DNA of 64,000 bases from Henckelia pumila (GCF_033568475.1 NW_027331831.1:6138001-6202000), one strand, 5' to 3'. Counted from the first letter of the stretch, positions 14,789 to 27,661 are shown. Notes: generated by a model from the letters alone, not told the origin. Made by a program: numbers and translations.

Positions 14789-15737
14789 CGATGAAGATCA
14801 AAATCCACAGAAAAACAAAATTCCAATCATATGTGAATTTCGGGATTCAGTGGTTTTGGGTTTTGGAGTATGGTGGCATAAGCATTGGGACGATGAAACA
14901 GGGGTAATCGATGCGTGTAGAGAACTATTTATATCATTTCATTCTTCTCTTTTCTTTTTTTTTTCTAGTTCATTTATTTTTCATTGAATATAAATATATT
15001 AAATTTAAAATATTTATAATTTTTTTATTTTACGACCTCGTGGATTTTATTCGAAAATCGAAACTCGGTTCCCTATTAAAAAAAAACAAAATTTGCACGG
15101 AGTACTAGTATTGATAATTTTTTAAAAGACAATAATATTTATTAAGTGATTTAATCGATAGTTATGCACTCTTTCTTTTCTTTTCTTTTTTTTGAAACAC
15201 GATACTTATGCACTTGAATAGCTATATTCACGAGCAAAGTTTTAAAAAATGTGATACGTTGAGATTAAATTTCAAGTTTTATAAGTTTAACGTGTTTAAT
15301 ACAAGTTAAAAAGTGAATAAACGTTTAAAATTTTAATTATCTTTTACCAATATATAAGCTAAATAATATATATATATAATAAATTTAACAATAACACAAA
15401 ATTCTCAAATTTTTAAAAGCACAAAAATATGAAAATTATAATTTTTACCCGTGTTTATAGTTAAACCTCATCAAAAACTTTAAATATTTCTTAGAACACA
15501 AGAATTTTGAAGAGAAAAGTTTTGGGAGATATATGACCGGAATATTTCTTTGATTTGGAAGAAAATAGTTTTTATTTTGAGATTGTTTAATTGATATAAT
15601 TTCTAAACTAATTAATTTATTTATTTAAAAAAAGCACGTTTAATATGGTCAACTTAGAGTTCACAATTTTTTTTCATTTTACCCAATTTTTAGCATTTTC
15701 ATCACGTTTCACGTTTAATCTCATTTAATTCCCTTTT

Positions 15738-15840
15738 TTGGAACACTGTTCATGAGTGTTAATGTTTTCAAGATACATTATGAGATTAAATCTCTTTCTT
15801 GGAACAGTGTTCATGAGTGTACTTGTTTTCAAGATACATT
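15738..15840. repeat. Local direct duplication, two 42-bp copies 61 bp apart
   Basis: The copies at 15738-15779 and 15799-15840 share TTGGAACA, TGTTCATGAGTGT and GTTTTCAAGATACATT with a few substitutions. They lie upstream of VPS8. No function can be assigned. Confidence 0.75.
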
Positions 15841-15951
15841 GTCCCGTAACTGTTATTTTTCGATGTTTAATATTAAGTATTTCGAAATAAATTACCTTAG
15901 CTCAGACTGAGGCAATCACTTGCAGAATTTTTTAGTTATATATACTATATA

Positions 15952-16290
15952 TCTATACTATACTATTCTATAAAGGCTGAGTGTTTTATAATAGCAACTT
16001 TTTGGTGTGTCATGACTCATCCTTTTTTGTCCACCTTTTTCTCAACTTCTTTTTTCCACTAACATCTTCCATATTTTTTTTCAACCAATTTGTATCATTT
16101 TTGCTTCTATGATTAATTTCAAACGTATATATCTCAAATATCAACTTGATTATATTAGCGTATTAAATTTATATTATCTTCCCAGTAATTAATTTTTAAC
16201 TACTAAATAATACATTATTTTATAAATAAAAACTCATAAAATATTTATGTATTATATCGCACACGCAACTGCATATGATTCTATCGCTAG
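15952..16290 (+). mobile_element. Short non-autonomous Helitron-like element (339 bp)
   Basis: The left end begins TCTATACTATACTATTC, directly after an A. The right end is ATCGCTAG directly followed by T, so the element sits between A and T as Helitrons do. A CACACGCAACTGCATATG stretch, a weak remnant of the subterminal hairpin, lies about 12 bp before the CTAG. The interior is AT-rich and has no coding capacity. The 5' TC, 3' CTAG and A/T target are the evidence. A similar end is found at 36093-36120. Confidence 0.6.
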
Positions 16291-16470
16291 TTATTATAAT
16301 ATTGGAACGGATTGAAAGATAATTTTATTCACTTTATTTACAACTTGTATTTCCATCATGTGAATATGACATGATATATAATTTTTATTTCGCCATTAAA
16401 ATGTGTAGCGCTGTGATCGTATTTATTTGATAATATTCTCAAAGATTTTTATTTTAAAAAAAAAAAAAAA

Positions 16471-16779
16471 ACAATTTCAAACATTACTTTAATATACTCC
16501 AAAAACAGGAATTATAAGGATTTATCAGCCGAGCTTAGAACTGAAATGTCAATGGGAGTTGCATCCAGTGGAATCTTCACAAAGTCCAGAACGATTTGAT
16601 ATCAAACCAATTTCTCAAGTAAAAAAAAACAATTTCAAACATTACTTTAATATACTCCAAAAACAGGAAATATAAGGATTTATCAGCCGAGCTTAGAACT
16701 GAAATGTCAATGGGAGTTGCATCCAGTGGAATCTTTCACAAAGTCCAGAACGATTTGATATCAAACCAATTTCTCAAGT
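16471..16779. repeat. Tandem duplication of about 150 bp beyond the VIPP1 stop codon
   Basis: Copy one is 16471-16620 and copy two 16629-16779. They differ by one substitution and a one-base insertion and are joined by an A-run. An A-run also precedes copy one. The duplicated sequence lies 180-490 bp past the VIPP1 stop, so it may overlap the 3' untranslated region. Confidence 0.9.
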
Positions 16780-16957
16780 TATTTTATCGCCTATCGGACA
16801 CGATCCTTTAGCAGATTTTGTACAAAACTTCCTAGAAACAATGTGGTAACATATAGAAATTCCTTTCAATCAACAGCAGTTCCTGTATCCACGCTTGTGT
16901 TCTTGGAGAAACCTTTTTCTTTCGATAAATAACTCTAGGTGCCTCAAAGTGTTGTCG

Positions 16958-19900
16958 TTAGTACTCGTTGGCCTTTTGCCTTAACTCGTTCAACTCCTTT
17001 TCGATTTCAGGATCTTGAAACTTGAATGCAGAGCTCGTGCTGATGGGCGTCCTCCCTGCGGGAAGCTCTCCCTTCTGCTTCGCAGATAGCATTTAGTCAA
17101 AGGCAGATAACTGTATATTTTTTATTATACAACATATAATACTGTTATTTCCCCCCTCGTGATTTTAAAAAAATTTATAATTTCGAGTTTTTCCTGGATC
17201 TATAACTGGTCATATTGTCAACAGGTTTTGTTCGGAAAAGGGACGTCAACAACCCCAAGTAAATCCCCAATTTTTAAATCTTCAGGCAAAAAAAGCAGAA
17301 ATAGCGGCTTCCAAGGAAAATCGTTATCAGAAGCAAATGTAGAGTGGAATGCAACCCATCTAATTGGTATCCAAAAATATCTCAAAGGTGCGGAGGGAAA
17401 AGGGATTTGCACTTTACCTTTGTGCTTCCAGATAATTGTTTCTTCAAGGAGGCAAGGTCATCATCAACTGAAGAAGTCTCAAGCATAGCAAACTGCAAAA
17501 TATATGATCTTAATGATGAAATCCAAGTTCGTCTGAAAAAAAATTCTACCCTGGAACAGAAATGATAAGTAAAAGAAAGCACGCTCATATCCTTGTTGTT
17601 TTACAACTAACAAAAACGACAAAGATTGGGGGTGGGCAGACTATTGATCTCAGGCAATCTGTTACAATCTTTCTGAGAAATGCACAGAGGTTGAACATGA
17701 AAAGACTGCCTTGTGACATTTATATTTGGACGGTTCAATGATTCAAATGATCAAAACACAATATATAGACAATATACATTTCCATGTTAATCATAAAATT
17801 AGCACTAGAAAAAGATGGAGTAAGGGGAAAAAAAGTAAGTTGTATATCAAACAACAGTAGAAGAGAGCTACCTTTCCTTCAAGTTCATCGCTTGTAAGCT
17901 GATTAAGTGCTTCCGACTGAGCTTCCATTGCCATAACTGTCAGAGAAGGGGTAAAAATAAATTTTCAGGTACTCTAGTTCGACTGGTCTGTGTTTGATCA
18001 CCAAGTCAGTAATGAGAGAAAAGATAGATGCAATGAGTGCTTTTGTTTCTTTAAAAACTACTTCCTATTTTTAAAAAACGAAAACAACACATGATATCTT
18101 TTTTATTTCATTTTCTAATTTCAGGTATCCCAGCATAATCAATTACTTTAGATTCAAACTTTCACTACCACGTGCCCATGAATAAGATTATCCGTCTTAA
18201 ATGGACAAAGACATATGGTAAACTATTGCCTTTCTGACATCTTTATTAACTTTTTAAGCAGGTGGCTATGATATAATCATTGCCCTAGTGTACAAAGCTT
18301 AAACCAATTTCCTTTTCAATGAGAGAGATGAGACTACAAAACAAGCCTTCTAGACAAGAACATTTGTAACACGTGACAGAAACCACCTTCTTTTTCTCAG
18401 ATGGTCGGCTTACCTTTTTCCTCCATCTTCTCAAAAGCTGACAAAGCACTGCTTGTATTTACGTTTCCCAACATTTCACTCACTTTAGTTGCAGTTCTAC
18501 AGAAAAAATGAGCAGTTACAGCCAGTCAGATCAAATCGCAAAATGTTGCAGACAAGAATATCATTAGAAAGGGGAAGAACGAACTTGGCAGACTGAGCTC
18601 TTGCTTTTAATGTATCTTTCTTAGACTTAGCTTCCTGTATTTTGCTCTCTAGCAGCTGCATTTTGAAAATAACTTATCATGAGTGATGAATCATGAATAT
18701 GAAATATATGTAATTAAGAGCAATGAGATATGAGTGCCGTCATGGATGCAAGAGCTAGAGGCATCAACCAAACAAAATGTATGTATCTTTCTGTACGAGT
18801 GTATGTTACTTACGAAATAAACCTACAAAAGAAAACATGGATGTAGTAGCAGCTAATGGAACCCACCCGTGTATTTGAAACAAGGTTATCGACTACGCTT
18901 TTCTGCTGATCAAGCTGAGTTTTCAAAGCAGTTGCATTGTCCTGTAAAATCGATACAGAGCAATTTGAGAAAACATACATACTAACCTCGTTTAAAATAT
19001 TTAAATCTTATCATCTACAAAGAAAATGCCACTTCATGTTAGGCAAGAAGGGGATAAAAGTTTAACTTAGTCCCTTTGAATGTCACAAAAAGAATTTAAT
19101 AAAAACATAACCCTAATTAACTTATCACTTGCAAAAACTTTACATTGATGTATAAATATCTCGTGTATTTTTAGAATCTGTTTCATTATCCTCCAGCTTT
19201 TGTCCAACTAGTTAAGATACTAAAACAGAGAACAGATATTAAGTGATATTCCCTTGTCAAACAACTTGACATGCACATGTATTGTGTCTCAAAACATTAA
19301 TGTTCACTGTGAATCCCGATTCAATACATGCAAAAATGGAACTTAGACAAAAATATCAAAATCACAAAAATAACCTTTTCACCATTCTTTTGAGATTACT
19401 GAATCATGCAGCTGTATAATTCTCTGAAAGGAATATGAAAGAACCAGCTCTTCTGAATTCTAACGAACTCAAATAATTTGAAGTAAAAAATCTAAAAAAG
19501 GGGCAAACACGATGCAATGCACTGTGATACGTGCATCTGGAACTTTTAAGGTAACCAAATTCATCTTGAAAAGTCGCTAACTTCTATAAAAGAGATTAAT
19601 AGCCCTTACAGCATAAGATTTTCTTCGTTTGAGAGCTTCACGAGCAAGATCCTCATCACCCTTCCCAAGAGCAAGTTGTGCTCTCCGGTACCTGTGATGT
19701 TAAAACTATGAGCCACTACTTCAAGAAGATCAGAGGAGTAAAATAATACACTTCTTGGCATTTACCAATCTTCAGAAGCTTGCTGTGCAGCTTTATATCT
19801 GTTTTCTAACTGCTTCTGAGAAGCCAAAACCTACAACAAAGACAGGCATGGATAAGTCTCCATACCGAAATTTAAATCTTATTGGTTAACTTTAAGATTT

Positions 19901-21462
19901 ATCCAGCAAATAAACAAGAAGAGAATAATCTAGAACTAAGCAAATAAATTGGATGACTTGTCAGGAAGGAAAATGATAAAAGCAGTCCCCGGTGAACAAG
20001 GAAGGTGCTTGGGGAGCTTCGATCATTTCTAGCATATTCTCCATTTTTGTGTACCATACACCTGAAATTCATCATGAAATTCTCTAAAACCGTCATGTTT
20101 ATAGAATCGTTAAGTAGAATTATCTAGACTAATCATATTTGGCAGATATTCCAAAAGATCCACGCCATCGTTGGATTGAAATTATCAAAGCTGTCCATTG
20201 TTATGTCTAAATATTATGAAGTCTTCATCTTTACATATCAAGTATTCTATGAAGCAGTAGATATTTTCTCTCTGAAACCCTTCCAAACTTCCTAAATGCT
20301 TTGTTTAGTCTATTGAAGTTTTCATTTTTCCATATCAAGTATTCTATCAAGCAGTACATATTTTCTCTCTGAAACCCTTCCAAACTTCCTTAATGTTTTT
20401 GTTTAGTCTATTATATACCACACACTCCCGTCAAAAAAAAATATATACCACACACTTGCTACCACTTGCATCTGCAATACCCACACCACCCGGTCCACCC
20501 AAAAAATTCTCAATCTTATGAGTTGCACCACTGTTCACTAGCATAATCCTTAATTAGTTGTAACTAAGTTTCAGCGGGCAATTCTAAGAATGAGAGAGCA
20601 TTTCTTTGTCCTGATAATGATAGAGAATTTCTTCATCCTTACCCTTTTATGATTCAGAGAGAGAAAAAAAAAGAACAGAAAAACAAAGGATCTAACAGTA
20701 GACACTTAGAGGGTTGTTCAAAGTGCATTTAACGGTGTATACATCATCCACAGGGTTCATTTCTTAATAGATTTCTTTTCTGGTTATGACTTATTTGTCA
20801 GACACTATACAATTACACAAACAAATAACTTGTCAAATTACGTGTTTTGAATCCACTTTGTCACAGGAATCAAATTATTAGAACTTTCAGTAGTTTATGA
20901 TCAAAATTGCAATGAGAAATTCGTACGAGGCTTAAGCTGTTTTTGTCTTAGGCAACCACATAACTCACCATTTAATCTCTTAAAGAGACAAAATAATTAG
21001 AATCCACAACCCAACAACATTTTCTGGATATTTCGAGGTGAAGTTTCTCATGGAACGTCATGTTTGGGATTTATATCCCAATTTGGTTAATAGAATGTGA
21101 GCTGTTATTTAAACAAATTTTTTTTAAAAAAAAGTCTTTGTTATACTTTATTATAAGTTATCCAAAAAAATCAGTAAAGATAAATAAAAGAAATGTCCGG
21201 TTTCACTCACTCCCAAAAGGAATCACTTAACTATCGAGGAAAATGAAAGGAAAAACAAACCAGCATAATCAAATTATAACTTACTTGTGCTGTAGCCTGA
21301 CGCATTTTGATCAAATCATCATTCATTTCAAGTACAGCTTGTTCCAGTATTTTCTCAGGGTCCTCAAACGTGCTTATGATGGCATTTGCGTAGGACTGCA
21401 CTTAAAAAAGGTAACCATAATCAGTAACATTGCATAGGCTTTCCAATGGAGTCAGTTGCGCT

Positions 21463-21520
<58 letters not shown>

Positions 21521-22617
21521 AGAAGAAGGAGAAGAAGTTGAACAACCTTAACAACTCTAGCAATCCGATCAAAGAGGTTCATCTGAGTACCAAGAGCACC
21601 AATTCCACGTCTGGGTTTCACAGAGTAGCATAATCGTATTCCAGAATATTTTGGAGTACCCACTGCAACAGAGAGAATTAGCTCCAAAGTAAGCATCAAA
21701 ATGATCAAATGCAACACAAGGAAACACCTATAAATTATAATTAGAAAGTAGTGGCCAAACTTAAAAATAGTAATCGTAACCGCAAAAAATACTTTTTTTC
21801 CTCAAGACAAACAAATAGTGGGGAAAACCATTCAGAATTCAAAAACTAAAAACACTGTGGCATTCAAAAACCCAATGGAACACTAGAAACCAAAAAAACA
21901 ATTCATGCACAGAAAAGAGCCCTAAACATTGCTGCCAGTTAACAAAATGGATAGATAGATAGATTGGTAAACAACAGCGGCATTTTATGAAGAAAGTGAT
22001 CCAAAAAGTTAAAAGGCACCATAGATTAACTACTAACAGCAAATATAATAAAGCTCGGCAAATAACACATACCATGAGGCTTAGAAAATACAGTTTGGGA
22101 ACTGCATTCTAACAAGACACGGCGTCATCCTATCCAACTAGGGGATGTGAACTGGACAAATAATTCTACAAACCAAAAAAAACTTAAAATCCCCCATGCC
22201 ATATCAGCTAGAATTTTCGATCATAACCAAACTACATCCTACAGGTAATCTTTCAAAACTAAACAGCATTCATGTCAATAAGGTGCCGAATCATGAAACA
22301 ACATCCGGGAAATGCAAACATACAAAATATCTCAAGAAATAGAACCCAACTACAGAATTATCGATTTCCCAATTTCAATTTACACTTAGATGGCCAAAAC
22401 ACAAACCCGACAACCTCAATTGCACCCAAAAACAAACAATCAAAATACAAGATGAATCAGAGGAAGCTGAAGAGTAACCTCCATGGCTAAAGAAGGCTTG
22501 TCTGAAGCCGAGAACTGGTACTTTGGCGCAAACTGCCACTTGATTGGAGGAGGGAGCAGAGGGAGAAACCGTAGAAGAAGCCATGCTTGTCGCTGTAAAG
22601 GCTGCTGTTACCGCCAT
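16958..22617 (-). CDS. VIPP1: VIPP1 / IM30, plastid membrane-associated 30-kDa protein, 11 exons, 332 aa
   Basis: VIPP1 is an ESCRT-III/PspA-family protein that forms rings and rods on the plastid inner envelope and thylakoids and maintains thylakoid membranes. Exons: 22617-22479, 21662-21547, 21395-21285, 19830-19766, 19691-19610, 18941-18867, 18655-18585, 18496-18414, 17936-17872, 17492-17418 and 17074-16958, total 999 bp with consistent phases. Residues 1 to about 75 are a Ser/Ala/Val-rich transit peptide plus linker. The PspA/IM30 core starts at [12 protein letters not shown], followed by long coiled-coil helices ([29 protein letters not shown]). The C-terminal extension that distinguishes VIPP1 from bacterial PspA is present ([11 protein letters not shown]). 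A Met six codons upstream (22635) is an alternative start. The second intron holds a long GA microsatellite just past its donor. Confidence 0.95.
21466..21536. repeat. (GA)n microsatellite followed by AAG-rich tract
   Basis: About 52 bases of uninterrupted GA are followed by AAG-type repeats up to 21536. The tract lies in the second VIPP1 intron, starting only about ten bases beyond the donor at 21546. In the transcript it reads as CUU then (CU)n. Confidence 0.97.
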
Positions 22618-22639
22618 TACAATCAATGCTCGCAAATTT

Positions 22640-23110
22640 TACAATTTCATTTATTATTTTGCACATCTTTGATTTTTATTAATTTTATTTATGGGTTTCA
22701 AAGGAAAGATGATATTTTAATACATAATGATTTTTTCAATGATATTTGCATGATTGGGTTAATTATTGGGCCTATCATAAAACCAATCCGTATTCCTTTT
22801 AGCCCAAAGTCTAAACAAACTCAAACCGTCCAATAAGTAATACAAATTTTTCAAAAATATTAACAATAATAGCTATGCCAAAAAAAAATAAAAATACTGA
22901 TTATAAATAATAAGGAAAACAACTTTTGAACTTCGGCTTTATTTTTATTTAAATAAATTGTGTTTATAATAACAACCAAATTTTATTCGCAAAAAAAAAA
23001 AATTTAACCCATATTATTTTTTCAGTTCTTTTTCATCTTCTGGATTCAAAATACAAAAAATTTGAAAATAAATATAATATTTTTTAGCAATATTTTCCCT
23101 TTTTTTTTTT
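22640..23110. other. AT-rich spacer between VIPP1 and the large MULE
   Basis: This should include the VIPP1 promoter, since the gene reads leftwards from 22617. No ORF or recognisable element is visible. It ends in a run of 11 T, the left target-site copy of the MULE. Confidence 0.6.
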
Positions 23111-23262
23111 GGGAGAATTTGTGATAAATCCCTCATAGCAAACTCGAATTCATCCTCAGTCCCCGTTTCAGACATTATTTGTTCTCAATCCCTAACAAAA
23201 GCCTGCTCTTTGTTTGAACTCCCTATTTGGATAAGTTTACAAAAATGCCCCTAAAATGATTT
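23111..23262 (+). repeat. Left terminal inverted repeat of the MULE
   Basis: This sequence pairs with the reverse complement of 34646-34795. The two are similar along the whole length with scattered substitutions and small indels. The outermost bases (GGGAGAATTTG versus CAGCAAATTTG) are less alike than the interior. Confidence 0.88.
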
Positions 23263-23412
23263 ATGAAAAAAAAAAAAACAGGATTGTTCCACTGTAATCG
23301 TTATTTTCCCTCTGTTTCTTCTTCTTGATTCTCCTCTCCCGAATCTTTTCTTCTCTCAATCTTAAACGTTTAATTCATCAACCAAAGTCGCAGATCTGTG
23401 TTTACTCGGATA

Positions 23413-26400
23413 ATGTTGAAGATCTACATTGACGTGGGTTGAGGGAATTTCCCATCTTTGTGCTGAAACGGAAATTTTCACATATTTGCAGGTTAGTTTT
23501 TAGATTAGAAATCTTATAAATTTGGAGTGAATAAATTATTGTCACGGCTTGATGTATGACTTACAAATTTAAAATGTTGAATTGATGGAATTGTTTGAGA
23601 TTTTTTATGATTATAGAGGTGGTGTTGAATTTCCGGGCATCGCGTTTGTTTTACAGATTAGCTTACTAATATCAATTTTCACGTTTGTTGCTGGGAATGC
23701 AGTTCATTTCACGAGTTTTTGTGATAGATTAGCTTATATTTCGTATTGTTCTCGATTATAATGTTTTAATTCTTAATTTTGGGGTTTTAGTTCTATACTA
23801 TTACATTTATACTGTGATTTAATTTAGTAGACTTAAAATCTAGTATTCTGAATTTGAAATTTTGTACTGTTTATGTGTAATATATGATGAAAGAATATAT
23901 TATTACTTCGATTTATTGTATTGAAGAGCATTCCCCTTTTGTAGTTTGAGAATGAAGTTTTACAGACTAGCTTATCAATATAAATTTTTACGTCTGTTGC
24001 TGGGAATGCAGTTCATTTCATGAGCATTTGTGATATATAAGCATATATTTCGTATTATTCTCGATTATAATATTTTAATTCTTAATTTTGGGGTTTTAGT
24101 TCAGTACTATTACATTTATATTATGATTTAAATTATTTGAATTAAAATCTAGTATTCTGAATTTGTTATTTTGTACTGTTTGTGTGTAATATATGATGAA
24201 AAAATATATTATTGCTTCGATTTACTGTATTGAAGAGCATGCCCCTTTTGTAGTTTGAGGATGGAATCTGGAAGTGGTCCTTGCAATCTTTCATTTTTGG
24301 GTTGCTGTAAATTCAAGAAGCAGCTGTTTGTCATATCAATTTTCAGTGGTTGTAGCTTGGCGGATGTTTTTTCTAGTCTGAGCAAAAAATGTGCAGAAAT
24401 ATCTCCGGAATCCACTATGCTTCAATACGTAGCTCCACTGCATAAGATGTTTGTGTCTTTGAATGATGATGATGATGTCCTTAATATGATTCATCTTCAT
24501 ATGTGTGTAAAGCTTACGACGATTGAATTGAGGGCAGAGAAAAAAAAATGAACAGTTCAACAACTTGAATGATGAGAGGTAAAATTCATTTACTTATTAT
24601 TAAACGTATATTTTCATTCTCCTATTTCGATATGTTTAGTAACATGTTTAATATAAAAAATTAAAGGTAAAATATTGTAGATTGCTTTGTATAAATTATC
24701 AATTAGTTGCTTGAAACCAAGATTTATTTTTAGTCATTATCAATTTGTTTTTATGGTTATTGTTCTTTTTTATCTTATTAAATGTAAATTAAACTGTAAG
24801 GGTTTATGAGGAAGACACGCAGTCGAAGAGTGACAACGAGGTTGAACAGCCCCCTTGCGCCAATACTATAGATGCCTGGATTAATTGTATTCATGGTGTA
24901 GGACAAACATTCAAGGGTGCTGGTGAATTTAGAAATTATTTGAAAAACTTTTCTGTTGCCACAATATGTTCATTTATGTATGTAAAAAATGACAGCGAGA
25001 AGGTAATTGTGATTTGTAGTGAAAAGAGCTGCGGTTGGAGAATTTATGCTTCGAAACATAAAAGAGACAATCTATTTGCCATCAAAAAATGTAAACTGCA
25101 ACATAATTGTGGTGAGAATAATCTACGTAGCAGAGGGCATCCTAGAGCCGATGCCTATTGGATAGCGAATGTTGTGAAAGAAAAATTGAGAGGGGAGCCC
25201 TCTTATCATCCGTGTACAATGCAGATGGACTTGCAAAGAGATTTCGGGGTAGAGTTAGAATACCGCAAAGTGTGGAAGGGTAAAGAGTTGGCGATGCATG
25301 ATATTCATGGCACAGATGAAGGATGCTATGATAGATTAAGATGGTATTGTGATGTTGTTAAAAATACTAATCCTGGTAGTGTTGTAGAGTGTGAGATTGA
25401 ACCTTTGACTAAAAAATTCAGACAGTTGTTCATTTTTTTCATGCATGTGTCGTCGGTTTTGTTAGTGGTTGTAGGTCATTGATATTTTTGGATGGTACTC
25501 ATATAAAGAATAAGTATAAAGGATGCATCTTAGTTGTTGTGTCGAAAGATGCGAACGATGATCTTTTCACAATTGCTTATGCCATAGTATATGCGGAGAA
25601 TGATGCGAACTGGGATTGGTTTTGTTATCATTTGAGTCGTGTGCTCCTTTACTATCAATGCATTCCATTCGACGAGTTCACATTTTTCTCGGACAGACAT
25701 CCCAGTATCATCAAGGCAGTGAATCAAGTATTTGTTGGGAGTCACCATGCTTATTGTTTGAGACATTTAGTGGATAATTTTGTTAAGCAGGTAAATTCCA
25801 AATTACGAATCCTTGAGCAATTTTACTTGAAATTTCTCATATTATCTGATAATTTTAAGCTGGATCTAAATTTTTATTAATTTTTTTAGGTGTTGAGAAG
25901 TTATCTCAGACATAACAAAAAACATTGGTCTTCGGTATTCAAGAAAGCTGTGTATGCTCCGTCTTTTCAATAGTACGAGCAACATATAAACAATATATTA
26001 GAGTCAATGCCACTTGCCAGAGGGTTTATTGTAAATTCTGATCCACAGAGTTGGGCCAATGCATTGTTTATTGGCAATAGATAGGGTGTTATAAATAACA
26101 ATATAGCCGAGTGTTGGAATAGTTGGGTTAGGCCAGCACGTCATCTGCCTATTGTTGCTATGATTGATCACATACGTGTGCAGATAATGAAAATGATGCA
26201 CCGACGACGTGATTAAACTCTGTTCATGACCAGGGAATTAAGTCCAAGAAAAGAAAAGTCTGTTGTAAGCGCATATATGGAATCCCGAACATTAAGAGTT
26301 CAGCGGTCGTGTGATTGGAAGTTTGAGGTTGTTGATGGTGAAAAGTCATTTGCCGTGAATTTAATGGATATGCCTTGTTCATACAGAGTTTGGCAGATCA

Positions 26401-26717
26401 ATAAGATTCCGTGCAAGCACGCCATTTCTGCCATTGAGACAAAATCTCTGTCTGTGTATGATTTTTGTGACAAGTATTTCAAGATCGAATCGTATCGCGC
26501 TGCGTACAAAAGACATATTAATCCTATCCCAACATTTGACATCAGTGATTCATGTGTTGCTGAATCCGATAAAATCCAAGCTCCTTCTGTGCGTAGTCAG
26601 CCCGGTCGCAGAAGGACAAAGAGAATACCATCGCAAGTTAATACACGTGTCTCAACATGTGGTCGTTGTCATGCTAGAGGACACAATAGACGCAGTTGCA
26701 AAGAACCTATAGAGTAG
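23413..26717 (+). pseudogene. Decayed mudrA-type MULE transposase
   Basis: The inferred exons are 23413-23491, about 24261-24578, 24801-25790 and 25890-26717, with GT-AG introns. The N-terminal part resembles the PB1-like region of plant MULE transposases. Next comes a MuDR DNA-binding region (A-W-I-N-C-I-H-G-V-G, with C-G-W-R-I-Y-A-S). The catalytic domain shows L-D-G-T-H-I-K, F-F-S-D-R-H-P-S-I and N-N-I-A-E-C-W-N, matching the DDE acidic positions. A SWIM finger (C-S-Y-R-V-W-x6-C-K-H) and a final CCHC knuckle (C-G-R-C-H-A-R-G-H-x4-C) follow. Lesions: in-frame TGA at 23440 and 23464, a frameshift in an A-run near 24540-24548, a frameshift in a T-run at about 25432-25438, TAG at 25971 and 26082, TAA at 26214. 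Domain order is otherwise intact, so loss of function looks fairly recent. Confidence 0.88.
23649..24266 (+). repeat. Tandem duplication of about 309 bp in the MULE 5' leader / first intron
   Basis: Unit one (23649-23957) and unit two (23958-24266) align end to end, about 90% alike by eye. Both end with TATTGAAGAGCAT, CCCCTTTTGTAGTTTGAG. The duplication lies in the inferred first intron of the transposase, just upstream of its second exon. Confidence 0.9.
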
Positions 26718-27211
26718 ATGTAATCATTTAAAAATATGATGTTTCAATTATTGGTTATTAGCATAACTTTTTAACATAATTTATTCAAAACTTAATCTTG
26801 ACTGTTCAAAAAATATACAGGGGCAAGCGATTACTGGAAGCTGGTTCGAGCATGAAATTGCCCTCGAAAAGGCACACACGTTCGAGTGGAAGCATTGCTG
26901 GATTGCGCTTGGTTTGAGGCTTTTGTGGAACCATCTGATGTCACATTTTAACTTGAGCTGGGGTCATAGTGTAGTTAAGTGTATTGTGTTGTCTTAAGTT
27001 CTTCTGAAACCAACTCTTTGTTTGTAGTAAACAAATATGTAATGTTTGAATTTGAGAAATGATATTTGTCATTACTTTTCAGTGGACGATGCCTTCTCAG
27101 TTAACTAATCAAATAAGTCGTTGCTTTACATTTTGAAATGGCAAGTGCTAAGTGATATGTATTTCGTACAACTTGTATTTAATATGGAATAAAGCTACAT
27201 AAAATTGGAAC
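26718..27211. other. Gap between mudrA and the GRF-finger gene inside the MULE
   Basis: This stretch follows the transposase stop and precedes the 3' end of the convergent GRF-finger gene, so it probably holds both 3' untranslated regions. AATAAA at 27188-27193 is on the plus strand and could serve the transposase transcript. No other coding signal is visible. Confidence 0.5.
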
Positions 27212-27661
27212 TTAATGTCGGATTATTACAATACACAGCGCTACAAGTAATATTAGCACAAGAACGAAACATGTGCAATCAAAGCAACAACATATTCCTA
27301 TAATATGGTCGTGTACTGATGCACTAGTAGGCTGGTTGTGTAGCGCCCCAAAGGACGAATGCTCGTTAAGCTTGTAATTCAACTGTTTCGTTGAACCATG
27401 GACGGAGGAGGAGGCAGAATGTTGAGGCATTGAATACACGCATCTCTCTTTACCTTGCTTACTTGTGTTTGGTTTCAACTTTGACGATTTCTGAAGAGAT
27501 TCACCGTGATAATCATCGTACCAGAAAAAGCGATTTTGATGTTGCAGCTCACGAGGACAGAGGTAATACAACTCCCCAGGGCGGGTCGAACGTGGTCCGG
27601 CTCTTCGTAATATCATTTCTCCAAAACCACATATACATTGTGGTGCAATCTTCATTTCCAT
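27212..27661 (-). CDS. GRF-type zinc finger protein with C-terminal transmembrane anchor (MULE passenger gene)
   Basis: This is an intact single-exon ORF of 149 aa counted from the Met at 27661 (a start 18 codons upstream is also open). Residues about 8-55 resemble a GRF zinc finger: C-x-C-G, then G-P-R-S-T-R-P-G-E-L-Y-Y-L-C-P and R-F-F-W-Y-D-D. The fourth Cys ligand expected just before the F-F-x-W motif is not a Cys here, so zinc binding may be altered. After a Ser/Lys-rich middle, the last about 28 residues form a Cys-rich then strongly hydrophobic helix ending I-I-R-H, a likely tail anchor. Small plant proteins with a GRF finger plus one TM helix are a known family of unknown function. 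The gene is divergent from the array and convergent with mudrA. It could be cargo or an integral MULE gene. Confidence 0.7.
   Translation of the reverse strand: MEMKIAPQCICGFGEMILRRAGPRSTRPGELYYLCPRELQHQNRFFWYDDYHGESLQKSSKLKPNTSKQGKERCVYSMPQHSASSSVHGSTKQLNYKLNEHSSFGALHNQPTSASVHDHIIGICCCFDCTCFVLVLILLVALCIVIIRH

Larger units (their letters stand above)
14800..16957. other. Intergenic region upstream of VPS8 and downstream of VIPP1
   Basis: The two genes share the minus strand, so this stretch holds the VPS8 promoter and the VIPP1 3' end. It is strongly AT-rich. I see no gene in it, but it contains a 42-bp direct duplication, a Helitron-like insertion and a 150-bp duplication, listed separately. 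Confidence 0.6.

Noticed and set aside
21421-21717. Open frames encoding Leu-Ser or Glu-Arg repeats over the GA tract
   Set aside because: They are translations of a microsatellite. The minus-strand frame only overlaps the true second exon of VIPP1.
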